A DNA stretch of 7,159 nt from Bacteroidota bacterium (GCA_009937085.1 JAACDD010000087.1:1-7159); one strand, 5' to 3'. Counted from the stretch's first letter, positions 1 through 6,694 are shown. Translations and numbers: made by a program. The notes: generated from the sequence alone by a model not told the origin.

Positions 1-246
1 CAATCTGTAATTGACAACCCACTTTATGATTGGGAGAATGTTACCTATTACACACAAATTGTTCGGAATGCAAAACCGGCATTTGTCCTATCAGAAGAAA
101 ATGATATGCGCATTTCCCAAGAAAGCGAATTTATTCAAAAGGGAGATGCATCTATTGGCGCACAGGTTCCAACAGACTTGTTAGGTATTCAACGTACTTC
201 ACCACCAGACTTAGGTGCGTATCAGCACATCATCATTGATGATTAG
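1..246 (+). CDS. C-terminal fragment of a probable right-handed beta-helix (choice-of-anchor Q type) protein
   Basis: The frame is open from the left edge and ends at TAG (244-246), giving the last 81 residues of a longer protein whose start lies outside the window. The fragment ends GDASIGAQVPTDLLG, then IQRTSPPDLGAYQ, then HIIIDD. The pattern Asp, Leu/Gly, Arg, then PDLGAY resembles the closing motif of parallel beta-helix proteins of Bacteroidetes (typically D..G..R....DIGAYE), which are usually exported or lipoprotein-anchored. That assignment is inferred from this short motif only. No signal peptide, catalytic residue or type IX secretion sorting domain is visible in the part present. 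The gene converges on glyA, and the two stop codons overlap by 4 nt. The motif match is reasonable, but the function and substrate are unknown. Confidence 0.55.
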   Translation, partial: QSVIDNPLYDWENVTYYTQIVRNAKPAFVLSEENDMRISQESEFIQKGDASIGAQVPTDLLGIQRTSPPDLGAYQHIIIDD

Positions 247-1523
247 GCATTGAAAAGTGGTCGATGCGCCATCATGGCATGCACTTGCTTTCCTACGCCC
301 GCAATAATTGTTTCGTTTTCTGGATTTTGAATGACTTCGTCAATCAAAGAAACGATAGGTTCCATATCTGATGCAACCAATCCACGTGTGGTAACAGCAG
401 CTGTTCCAAAACGTATTCCAGAAGTCACAAATGGTGATTTATCATCAAAGGGAACCATGTTTTTATTTGCGGTTATTTCAGCTTTAACAAGCGACTGTTC
501 AGCTTGCTTTCCTGAAATATTTTTGTTGCGTAAATCTACCAACATCATATGGTTGTCAGTTCCACCTGAAATAAGATTATATCCCCTATCGACAAATGCT
601 TTTGCCATAGCTTGTGCATTCTCACGCACACGCAAAATATAGTGTAGGAAATCATCAGTTAATGCCTCGCCAAAAGCAATGGCTTTTGCACCAACAACGT
701 GTTCTAACGGTCCGCCTTGATTTCCAGGAAAAACAGCCATGTCTAATAATGAAGACATCATGCGTAGGTTTCCGTTTTTAAATTTAAGTCCAAAAGGGTT
801 TTCAAAATCCTGACCCATCATCATGAGTCCTCCACGAGGGCCACGGAGTGTTTTGTGTGTGGTTGTAGTTACCACATGACAATGCGGTAACGGATCGTTT
901 AATACGCCTTTAGCAATAAGTCCAGATGGATGCGAAATATCAGCTAATAAAAACGCGCCAACGCTATCGGCAATTGCTCTAAAACGTTTAAAATCAATAT
1001 CTCTAGAATATGCAGATGCCCCTGCGATAATCATTTTAGGCTCTTCTTTGGCAGCCATTTCTTCAATTACATCGTAATCCAATCGACCTGTTTCTTTATC
1101 TACTCCATAAAAAACGGCATCGTATAAACGTCCAGAGAAATTTACAGGCGAGCCATGAGTAAGGTGTCCTCCGTGAGATAAATCAAACCCCATAATTTTA
1201 TCACCTGGCTTAATAAAAGCGTGATAAACAGCTGTATTTGCTTGCGATCCTGAATGCGGTTGCACATTGGCATATGCAGCGCCAAACAAGGCTTTTGCAC
1301 GGTCAATAGCAATCGTTTCTATTTCATCTACAACTTCACAGCCTCCGTAATAGCGTTTACCCGGATATCCCTCAGCATATTTGTTTGTAAGAATAGATCC
1401 CGTAGCTTCCATCACCTGCGGGCTGGTAAAATTTTCTGAAGCAATGAGTTCAACACCACCTATTTGGCGCTCTTTTTCTGCTTCTATTAATTCAAAAATT
1501 TGTGAATCTCTTTGGATATTCAT
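243..1523 (-). CDS. glyA: Serine hydroxymethyltransferase
   Basis: This cytosolic PLP enzyme interconverts serine and glycine while transferring the one-carbon unit to tetrahydrofolate, supplying glycine and 5,10-methylene-THF for purine, thymidylate and methionine synthesis. The protein is 426 aa, normal for the family. Recognisable parts are IELIASENF-like VELIASENF (24-32), KYAEGYPGKRYYGG (48-61), HSGSQAN (90-96), the PLP-ring site ADISHPSGL with Asp195 and His198, the Schiff-base lysine Lys224 in TTTTHKTLRGPRGG, and the substrate-carboxylate Arg371 in GIRFGT. ADISHPSG and the KFKNGNLRMM stretch before FPGNQGG look like the Bacteroidetes subtype. I chose the ATG at 1521-1523 because family homology begins at MNIQRDSQIF; the frame remains open further upstream but enters AT-rich promoter DNA. 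It is divergent from smpB and appears monocistronic. All key residues are present. Confidence 0.97.
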   Translation of the reverse strand: MNIQRDSQIFELIEAEKERQIGGVELIASENFTSPQVMEATGSILTNKYAEGYPGKRYYGGCEVVDEIETIAIDRAKALFGAAYANVQPHSGSQANTAVYHAFIKPGDKIMGFDLSHGGHLTHGSPVNFSGRLYDAVFYGVDKETGRLDYDVIEEMAAKEEPKMIIAGASAYSRDIDFKRFRAIADSVGAFLLADISHPSGLIAKGVLNDPLPHCHVVTTTTHKTLRGPRGGLMMMGQDFENPFGLKFKNGNLRMMSSLLDMAVFPGNQGGPLEHVVGAKAIAFGEALTDDFLHYILRVRENAQAMAKAFVDRGYNLISGGTDNHMMLVDLRNKNISGKQAEQSLVKAEITANKNMVPFDDKSPFVTSGIRFGTAAVTTRGLVASDMEPIVSLIDEVIQNPENETIIAGVGKQVHAMMAHRPLFNA

Positions 1524-1539
1524 AGCTAAAATTAAACAA

Positions 1540-1547
1540 CAAAAATA
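1540..1547 (-). promoter_or_regulatory. Candidate glyA promoter, -7 element
   Basis: On the minus strand this reads TATTTTTG, an exact match to the Bacteroidetes -7 consensus TAnnTTTG. It ends 16 nt before the glyA ATG, which predicts a short leader of roughly 10-13 nt. No clear TTTG/TTG -33 element is seen at the usual distance. T-rich DNA gives chance matches, so this rests on position and consensus alone. Confidence 0.45.
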
Positions 1548-1583
1548 GCCAAACAACACAAGATAAAACACTAAAAATGATGG

Positions 1584-1600
1584 ATTTATTAAAAATAAAT
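1584..1600. repeat. Perfect AT-only inverted repeat in the glyA-smpB intergenic region
   Basis: ATTTATT (1584-1590) and AATAAAT (1594-1600) are perfect reverse complements separated by AAA. The repeat sits just upstream of, and partly within, the place where a smpB -33 element would be expected, so it could be a small operator or an UP-like AT-rich element. It has no GC pairs, so a chance palindrome in AT-rich DNA is at least as likely. Confidence 0.3.
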
Positions 1601-1620
1601 GAACATACCTCAGAAGGTTA

Positions 1621-1628
1621 TACTTTTG
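1621..1628 (+). promoter_or_regulatory. Candidate smpB promoter, -7 element
   Basis: TACTTTTG matches the Bacteroidetes -7 consensus TAnnTTTG exactly. It ends only 4 nt (CAAC) before the smpB ATG at 1633, so transcription would begin at or next to the start codon. No good TTG-type -33 element is seen near 1597-1602, where the DNA is AT-only. The exact match and location support it, but no transcription start is known. Confidence 0.5.
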
Positions 1629-1632
1629 CAAC

Positions 1633-2094
1633 ATGCAAAGGCCAATAAACATCAAAAATAAACGAGCGCGTTTTGAGTACGAACTTATGGATCAGTACAC
1701 AGCGGGAATCGTATTGACTGGAACGGAAATAAAATCTATCCGTGCCGGTAAGGCTTCTATTGCTGAAAGCTTTTGCGCCTTTAGTGAGCAAGGTGAGCTT
1801 TTTATCATCAACATGCACATAGACGAATACAGTCATGGCGGCTATGTCAATCACCGAACAAAAGGAGATCGAAAACTACTCTTGCAACGTAAAGAATTGC
1901 AAAAACTACTAAAGCAAACCCAAAATGTAGGACTCACTATTGTGCCCTTGCAGGTGTTCTTAACTGATAAAGGATTGGCAAAAGTACGTGTCGCTTTGGC
2001 TAAAGGAAAGAAAATTCACGACAAGAGAGAAACCATAAAAGACCGTGATAGTAAGCGTCAACTCGATCGTGTAAAAAAGAATTTTAAGCGTTAG
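1633..2094 (+). CDS. smpB: SsrA-binding protein SmpB (trans-translation)
   Basis: SmpB binds tmRNA (SsrA) and delivers it to ribosomes stalled on non-stop mRNAs, so that the nascent chain is tagged for proteolysis and the ribosome is released. The 153-aa protein has normal length and all family landmarks: NKRARFEYEL (9-18), the OB-fold signature GTEIKSIRAGKAS (30-42), the ELFIINMHI strand (55-63), and the basic tail ALAKGKKIHDKRETIKDRD (121-139) with a Lys/Arg-rich end that enters the mRNA channel. The start MQRPINIKNK fits Bacteroidetes SmpB proteins. There is no Shine-Dalgarno sequence at a useful distance, and a -7 promoter box ends 4 nt before the ATG. The gene is divergent from glyA and converges on pcm with a 4-nt stop overlap. 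The tmRNA gene is not in this window. Confidence 0.97.
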   Translation: MQRPINIKNKRARFEYELMDQYTAGIVLTGTEIKSIRAGKASIAESFCAFSEQGELFIINMHIDEYSHGGYVNHRTKGDRKLLLQRKELQKLLKQTQNVGLTIVPLQVFLTDKGLAKVRVALAKGKKIHDKRETIKDRDSKRQLDRVKKNFKR

Positions 2095-2735
2095 TTTTTG
2101 TCTCCCAACAACGGCACAAAACGAAAGTCACCAAGCACTAGTTTTTGAAAATCAACATCTGAAGTACGGGTGATTACCGTCATTTTTTGATTGGTTTCGC
2201 CAACGGGTATTACCATTCTTCCACCAACAGCCAATTGTACTAAAAGTGCCTCGGGAACCGAAGGCGCACCTGCCGTAACAATAATTCTATCGTAGGGAGC
2301 TTGTTCGGGAAATCCCTTATAACCATCTCCAAAAATAAGCTTCTTTGGTTTGAACCCTAACGCTGGTAATCGTTTTAGACTGGTGCGAAACAATTCGTGC
2401 TGACGCTCAATAGAATATACCACCGCGCCCATATGACACAAAACAGCCGTTTGATAGCCAGAACCTGTGCCAATTTCCAAAACTTTCATCCCTTCTTTCA
2501 ACTGTAATTGCTCACTTTGAAAAGCTACCGTATAAGGCTGTGAAATGGTTTGCTCAGCTCCAATAGGAAACGCCTTGTCTTGATAGGCATGATCAACAAA
2601 ACTACTGTCCAAAAACAAGTGACGCGGTATGTCGCCAATCGCGTTGAGAACTTCGGCTTGCGCAATTCCTTTTTGTTTTAAGACCGCAACCAACTGACGT
2701 CGTTTTCCCTGATGTTTTGGTGTATCCTGCTTCAT
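2091..2735 (-). CDS. pcm: Protein-L-isoaspartate (D-aspartate) O-methyltransferase
   Basis: PCMT transfers the methyl group of S-adenosylmethionine to the abnormal carboxyl of isoaspartyl or D-aspartyl residues, starting repair of aged proteins in the cytoplasm. The 214-aa product has the usual length. Visible motifs are IPRHLFLDSS (36-45), the substrate-pocket segment QTISQPYTVA (62-71), SAM motif I VLEIGTGSGYQTAVL (85-99), the acidic SAM-ribose residue Glu110 in VYSIE, motif II YDRIIVTAGAP (148-158) and motif III GGRMVIPVG (171-179). The ATG at 2733-2735 is chosen because the family N-terminus (KHQGKRRQLV) follows directly and a promoter-like box ends 5 nt upstream. It converges on smpB, sharing the bases of the two stop codons, and is divergent from the oxidoreductase gene. 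No residues appear to be missing. Confidence 0.96.
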   Translation of the reverse strand: MKQDTPKHQGKRRQLVAVLKQKGIAQAEVLNAIGDIPRHLFLDSSFVDHAYQDKAFPIGAEQTISQPYTVAFQSEQLQLKEGMKVLEIGTGSGYQTAVLCHMGAVVYSIERQHELFRTSLKRLPALGFKPKKLIFGDGYKGFPEQAPYDRIIVTAGAPSVPEALLVQLAVGGRMVIPVGETNQKMTVITRTSDVDFQKLVLGDFRFVPLLGDKN

Positions 2736-2740
2736 CAGTC

Positions 2741-2748
2741 CAAAAATA
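2741..2748 (-). promoter_or_regulatory. Candidate pcm promoter, -7 element
   Basis: The minus strand reads TATTTTTG, an exact TAnnTTTG match, ending 5 nt (GACTG) before the pcm ATG. This implies a leader of only a few nucleotides or none. A TTTG-type -33 element is not evident. Its upstream contact region would fall in the promoter of the oppositely oriented oxidoreductase gene. Confidence 0.45.
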
Positions 2749-2782
2749 CAAAATCAACTGCGTGCTCACCAGTTAAACTTGT

Positions 2783-2790
2783 TACATTTG
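2783..2790 (+). promoter_or_regulatory. Candidate promoter (-7 element) of the oxidoreductase-yggS-nuclease-miaA operon
   Basis: TACATTTG matches TAnnTTTG exactly and ends 4 nt (TAGG) before the ATG at 2795, so the predicted transcript starts at or beside the start codon. No TTG is visible at the usual -33 distance (about 2758-2766). As the only intergenic DNA before the four-gene run, this is the likeliest place for the operon promoter. Confidence 0.5.
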
Positions 2791-2794
2791 TAGG

Positions 2795-3778
2795 ATGGAA
2801 AAGAGATTAAAGGCAGGCGTCTTAGGCGCAGGACATTTGGGGAAAATCCATCTACGGCTTCTACATCAATCTGAAAAATTTGATTTGATTGGATTTTATG
2901 ATGAAAATCAATCCGTTAGAGAAAACATTACAAAAGAATATGGATTTAAAGCATTCGAATCCGCAGCAGCACTTATAGATGCTGTTGAAGTTGTAGATAT
3001 TGTTACGCCTACGTTGTATCATCACAAGCTTGCCAAACAAGCGATTGAAGAAGGCAAGCATATTTTTATTGAAAAACCCATAACGCAAACTGTAGCACAA
3101 GCTGAGGAACTTATTGCACTTGCCGATAAAAACAATGTCTTAGGTCAAGTGGGGCACGTAGAGCGATTTAATCCTGCTTTTTTAGCAGTAAAAGATCATA
3201 TTAATGACAGCATGTTTATCGAAACACATCGATTAGCGGAATTTAATCCGCGTGGAACTGACGTTCCTGTGGTGCTGGATTTAATGATACATGATATCGA
3301 TACGGTCTTAAGTGTTGTAGATTCTCCTGTTAAGAATATTTCTGCGAGTGGCGTTTCAATCATAAGTGAAACACCTGATATTGCCAATGCCAGAATTGAA
3401 TTTGAAAACGGCTGTGTTGCGAATTTGACCGCGAGCAGAATTTCATTGAAGAATATGCGCAAAGCACGCTTTTTTCAAAAAGATGCTTATATCTCTATAG
3501 ACTACTTTGCCAAAAAAGTAGAAGTTGTGAAAATGCATGATGCCCCTGAAGAGGTTGGTGATTTTGATATGGTGCTAGAAAATGCAGAGGGAAAAAAGAA
3601 ACGCATCTATTTTGACAATCCTGAAGTTCCAGAAGTAAATGCCATTTTAATGGAACTTGAATGCTTCGCTGATGCCATCGTAAACGGAACTGCTGTTATT
3701 GTTCCACTAACGCAAGGAAAAAACGCCTTAGATGTAGCCCTTCAAATCACTGCACTTGTAGAAAAACCTTCGGCATGA
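2795..3778 (+). CDS. Gfo/Idh/MocA-family NAD(P)-dependent oxidoreductase
   Basis: Members of this family oxidise or reduce sugars, sugar nucleotides or related compounds using a tightly bound NAD(P). The 327-aa protein has an N-terminal Rossmann fold opening with GVLGAGHLGKIHLRLL (8-23; glycine-rich loop GAGHLG), the family signature EKPIT (93-97), the segment GQVGHVERFNPAF (117-129), and the catalytic-region motif LDLMIHDIDTVL (161-172) that includes His166 and Asp169, followed by the C-terminal alpha/beta domain. The VGHVERFNP segment recalls members acting on nucleotide sugars, such as the UDP-GlcNAc 3-dehydrogenase/WlbA group, but that is only a resemblance and the substrate cannot be read from sequence. 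It is first in a tight operon; its TGA overlaps the ATG of the next gene (ATGA). No signal peptide is present, so it is cytosolic. Confidence 0.9.
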   Translation: MEKRLKAGVLGAGHLGKIHLRLLHQSEKFDLIGFYDENQSVRENITKEYGFKAFESAAALIDAVEVVDIVTPTLYHHKLAKQAIEEGKHIFIEKPITQTVAQAEELIALADKNNVLGQVGHVERFNPAFLAVKDHINDSMFIETHRLAEFNPRGTDVPVVLDLMIHDIDTVLSVVDSPVKNISASGVSIISETPDIANARIEFENGCVANLTASRISLKNMRKARFFQKDAYISIDYFAKKVEVVKMHDAPEEVGDFDMVLENAEGKKKRIYFDNPEVPEVNAILMELECFADAIVNGTAVIVPLTQGKNALDVALQITALVEKPSA

Positions 3779-4416
3779 TTGCGGCGCAAATCCAACAACT
3801 AACAAAAAACTTGCCAGAAGATGTAACGCTTGTGGCAGTTTCCAAAACTAAACCAAACAGCGCCATTGAAGAAGCGTACGGCGTTGGGCATCGTGATTTT
3901 GGAGAGAACAAAGTACAAGAACTCTGTCAAAAAGCCGAGGAACTTCCTAACGATATTCATTGGCATATGATTGGCCATTTGCAGCGTAATAAAGTAAAAT
4001 ACATCGCGCCTTTTGTTCATCTTATTCATGGCGTAGACAGCGAAAGACTTTTAACAGAAATCAATAAACAAGGCGCTAAAAACAACCGTGTAATTGATGT
4101 CTTAATACAACTTCATATTGCAGAGGAAAGTTCAAAATTTGGGTTTTCGTATGACGAAGCAGCGTCTTTATTCTCTAATGAAAACCAATTCCCAAATGTG
4201 CGGATTGTTGGACTTATGGGAATGGCAACTTTCACGAAAGATAAAACCCAAATCACAAGAGAATTTGAAACACTCTCCGCGTTTTACGATACGTGGAAAG
4301 CACAAAAATCTTTATCGGTATTATCTATGGGTATGAGTAACGACTACCCTATTGCAATAGCTTCAGGAAGCAACATGATTCGCGTAGGGAGCCTTATTTT
4401 TGGACAAAGAAATTAA
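3775..4416 (+). CDS. YggS/YBL036C-family pyridoxal phosphate homeostasis protein
   Basis: This single-domain protein binds PLP without known catalysis and helps control free PLP and amino/keto-acid balance (E. coli YggS, human PLPBP). The fold resembles the N-terminal domain of alanine racemase. At 213 aa it is a little shorter than typical members, mainly at the N-terminus. Motifs seen are LVAVSKTKP (19-27) with the Schiff-base lysine Lys24, the FGENKVQE strand (42-49), WHMIGHLQRNK (63-73), GLMGMAT (146-152), the phosphate-binding SMGMSNDY (184-191), and the C-terminal IASGSNMIRVGSLIFG segment (195-210). The start codon overlaps the upstream stop by 4 nt, indicating translational coupling, and the next gene follows after 3 nt. 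All PLP-contacting segments appear intact. Confidence 0.94.
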   Translation: MIAAQIQQLTKNLPEDVTLVAVSKTKPNSAIEEAYGVGHRDFGENKVQELCQKAEELPNDIHWHMIGHLQRNKVKYIAPFVHLIHGVDSERLLTEINKQGAKNNRVIDVLIQLHIAEESSKFGFSYDEAASLFSNENQFPNVRIVGLMGMATFTKDKTQITREFETLSAFYDTWKAQKSLSVLSMGMSNDYPIAIASGSNMIRVGSLIFGQRN

Positions 4417-4419
4417 GGT

Positions 4420-5793
4420 ATGTACGCAGTTGTTGATGTAGAAACCACCGGCGGAAAATACAACGAGGAAGGAATCACAGAGGTTGCTATTTATAAATTT
4501 GATGGTAACGAAATTGTTGACCAGTTTATTAGTCTTGTAAATCCTGAACGGCCTATTCAGCCATTTGTGGTACAGCTTACAGGAATTAACGAAAATATGC
4601 TGCGTAATGCCCCTAAGTTTTATGAAGTTGCCAAACGCATTGTTGAAATTACGGAAGATTGCACCCTAGTCGCGCATAACGCAAGTTTTGATTACCGTAT
4701 GCTTAGCACGGAATTTAATCGATTGGGCTTTACGTATGAAAGACCTACACTTTGTACCGTTTCGCTTGCCAAAAAGTTAATCCCCGAACAAGCATCCTAC
4801 AAACTTGGAAGATTGGTACGCTCGCTGGGAATTCCGCTAAGCGACCGTCATCGTGCCGCTGGCGATGCAAGAGCAACCGTGAAACTTTTAAAATTACTAT
4901 TAGACAAAGACACTGAAAAAACCATTGTCAAAGAAGTATTACGCACCAAAGAGCACGACCAAGTAGGACGCAAATTTTTGCATTTGGTAGAACAAATTAA
5001 GCCTGTTACGGGTGTTTATTACCTTCATAATCAAAATGGGGATGTTATTTATGTTGGCAAAAGCACCAATATGAGAAAACGCGTTAACCAACATTTTACG
5101 GGAAAAAGTCGGAAAGCGTTAAAAATTCAATTGGAAACGCACAGTGTAAGCACCGAGGAAACAGGGAGTGAACTCATAGCTTTGTTAAAAGAAGTAGATG
5201 AAATTCAATTGCACAAGCCCAAACACAACAGAGTGCACAAAAACGATCGCATACGGTTTGGGTTAGAAGAAGGTGTTACAAGTTCAGGTTATCGATTTCT
5301 ACGGATTGCGCATGCCCAAGATGGTATGCAATACGTAACGACGTTCAAAAATTTGAGTAATGCCCGAAAAACATTGTATTTTTTTGCACAGAAATACACG
5401 CTCTGCCTCAAGTTAGTTGGATTGGAATCGCCCAAAAAAGCGTGTTCGCATGAACAAATCAACCAATGCTTAGGAGCTTGTATCGAAAATGAAGCTGCAG
5501 AGCAATACAACAAACGTGTACAGCAATGTGTAGATAGATTGAGTTTTCAGTCGCCAAACATGTTGCTCATAGATAAGGGGAGAACGCATGACGAACGTTG
5601 TATTGTTCTAATACAAGACAATGAGTACAAAGGGTTTGGCTTTGTAAGCCTAAACTATCAACTTACAAACATGGATATGCTTAATTCACTTATCACTCCC
5701 ATGAAAAACTCACGTGCAGCGCGTCATATCATTCAACAATTCGTGCGAAAAAATAAGGTCAAAGAAATTATCGTGCTCGATGAAACGTCCTAA
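4420..5793 (+). CDS. DEDDh exonuclease fused to GIY-YIG (UvrC N-half/Cho-like) endonuclease
   Basis: The protein has 457 aa and two nuclease domains. Residues 1-160 are a DnaQ/epsilon-type 3'-5' exonuclease: VDVETTG with Asp6 and Glu8, HNASFD with Asp91, and HRAAGD with His144 and Asp149 complete the DEDDh set. Residues about 196-272 are a GIY-YIG domain of UvrC type: GVYYL (198-202), IYVGKSTNMRKRV (210-222), and the expected metal-binding Glu251 in GSELIALLKEVDEI. A UvrC-like segment follows with Cys329, Cys342, Cys350 and Cys354 (QCLGAC). The C-terminal ~100 residues are not recognised. There is no UvrC RNase H-like endonuclease or helix-hairpin-helix domain. Related DnaQ-UvrC fusions are known in several phyla, but their role is poorly defined. 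DNA repair is inferred. It starts 3 nt after the preceding gene and overlaps miaA by 14 nt. Confidence 0.92.
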   Translation: MYAVVDVETTGGKYNEEGITEVAIYKFDGNEIVDQFISLVNPERPIQPFVVQLTGINENMLRNAPKFYEVAKRIVEITEDCTLVAHNASFDYRMLSTEFNRLGFTYERPTLCTVSLAKKLIPEQASYKLGRLVRSLGIPLSDRHRAAGDARATVKLLKLLLDKDTEKTIVKEVLRTKEHDQVGRKFLHLVEQIKPVTGVYYLHNQNGDVIYVGKSTNMRKRVNQHFTGKSRKALKIQLETHSVSTEETGSELIALLKEVDEIQLHKPKHNRVHKNDRIRFGLEEGVTSSGYRFLRIAHAQDGMQYVTTFKNLSNARKTLYFFAQKYTLCLKLVGLESPKKACSHEQINQCLGACIENEAAEQYNKRVQQCVDRLSFQSPNMLLIDKGRTHDERCIVLIQDNEYKGFGFVSLNYQLTNMDMLNSLITPMKNSRAARHIIQQFVRKNKVKEIIVLDETS

Positions 5794-6694
5794 ACTCATT
5801 ACTGTTTCTGGACCAACTGCCATTGGCAAAACTTCTTTTGCAGTGGCTTTGGCTAAGCACTTGGGGTGTCCGATTCTTTCTAGTGATGCACGTCAATTTT
5901 TTAAAGAGATGCAGATCGGAACAGCCGTACCCACTGCTGACGAGCAACAAGGAGTGAAACATCATTTTATACAGCATAAAAGCATACATGACCCCTACTC
6001 GGTTGGCAATTTTGAAAAAGATGCAATTGCGTTACTTGATACTTTATTTGAAACATTTGATGTGGTAATTTTAGTCGGCGGTTCAAACCTATATACTGAT
6101 GCCGTTGTGCACGGATTAGATACATTTCCCGATGTGTCTGAAGCTATTGCTACAATGTGGCAAAATGCATTTAAAACAAAGGGATTAGTGCATTTACAAG
6201 ACGAATTAAAACGTTTAGACCCAGCGTATTTTGAAGTTGTTGACACACAAAATCATGTGAGATTGTTACGCGCTTTGAGCGTTTGTACAGCATCAGGAAA
6301 ACCGTATTCATCTTTTTTAGGACAACCCAAAAAATTACGTTCATTTGAAACAGTATCTATTGAACTTACGATGAATCGTGAAAAATTATATGAGCGCATC
6401 AATACCCGTGTAGATATGATGATAGAAAATGGATTACTAGCAGAAGCGAAAACATTAGTGCCCTATAAAAACCTCAATGCGCTGCAAACAGTAGGTTACA
6501 GAGAACTACTGCCCTATTTTGATGGAAAACAATCCTTAGAAAAAAGCATAGAAAACATCAAAACAAACACGAGAAGATTTGCCAAACGACAACTCACTTG
6601 GCTTCGTAATCACCCGGTGATGTTTAAACTGCCTTACAACTCAGCTATTGACAAGGAACTCCTAGAGACATTAGGCCTTGAAAAACGCATCTAA
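5780..6694 (+). CDS. miaA: tRNA dimethylallyltransferase (delta(2)-isopentenylpyrophosphate transferase)
   Basis: MiaA transfers a dimethylallyl group from DMAPP to N6 of adenine 37 in tRNAs that read UNN codons, the first step towards i6A/ms2i6A, which stabilises codon-anticodon pairing. The 304-aa product has normal length. Motifs are the P-loop GPTAIGKT (11-18), SSDARQ (34-39) with the conserved Asp36 and Arg/Gln that hold the target base, IGTAVPT (46-52), HHFIQHKSIHDPYSVGNF (61-78), GGSNLY (100-105), LQTVGYREL (235-243) and NTRRFAKRQLTWLR (263-276). I chose the ATG at 5780: homology starts at MKRPKLITVSGPT and this gives a 14-nt overlap with the nuclease gene, whereas the upstream ATG at 5714 would add 22 unrelated residues read from nuclease codons. 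Its end overlaps purC on the other strand by 24 nt. Confidence 0.96.
   Translation: MKRPKLITVSGPTAIGKTSFAVALAKHLGCPILSSDARQFFKEMQIGTAVPTADEQQGVKHHFIQHKSIHDPYSVGNFEKDAIALLDTLFETFDVVILVGGSNLYTDAVVHGLDTFPDVSEAIATMWQNAFKTKGLVHLQDELKRLDPAYFEVVDTQNHVRLLRALSVCTASGKPYSSFLGQPKKLRSFETVSIELTMNREKLYERINTRVDMMIENGLLAEAKTLVPYKNLNALQTVGYRELLPYFDGKQSLEKSIENIKTNTRRFAKRQLTWLRNHPVMFKLPYNSAIDKELLETLGLEKRI

Noticed and set aside
229..243. Perfect 6-bp hairpin ATCATC-ATT-GATGAT at the end of the first gene, as a terminator
   Set aside because: There is no T-run after it on either strand and it is weak. It encodes the IIIDD tail of the first protein, where repeated Ile/Asp codons explain the symmetry.
331..642. 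Open frames opposite known genes (for example 331-642 and 1254-1439 on + within glyA, and 5995-6246 on - within miaA)
   Set aside because: Their translations resemble no family and lie fully antisense to well-conserved genes, so they are shadows of real coding sequence.
1524..1655. A 44-residue hydrophobic N-terminal extension of glyA (start at 1655) that looks like a membrane segment
   Set aside because: SHMT proteins are soluble and homology starts exactly at the ATG at 1521-1523. The extension is translated from the AT-rich divergent promoter region and overlaps the smpB start.
2095..2160. Search for an intrinsic terminator of smpB inside the pcm 3' end
   Set aside because: T-runs are present (2094-2099 region and 2142-2146) but no stem of useful length precedes them.
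5714..5779. Alternative upstream start for miaA
   Set aside because: It would add 22 residues with no MiaA homology, read from the nuclease coding sequence. The ATG at 5780 puts the P-loop at its normal distance from the N-terminus.
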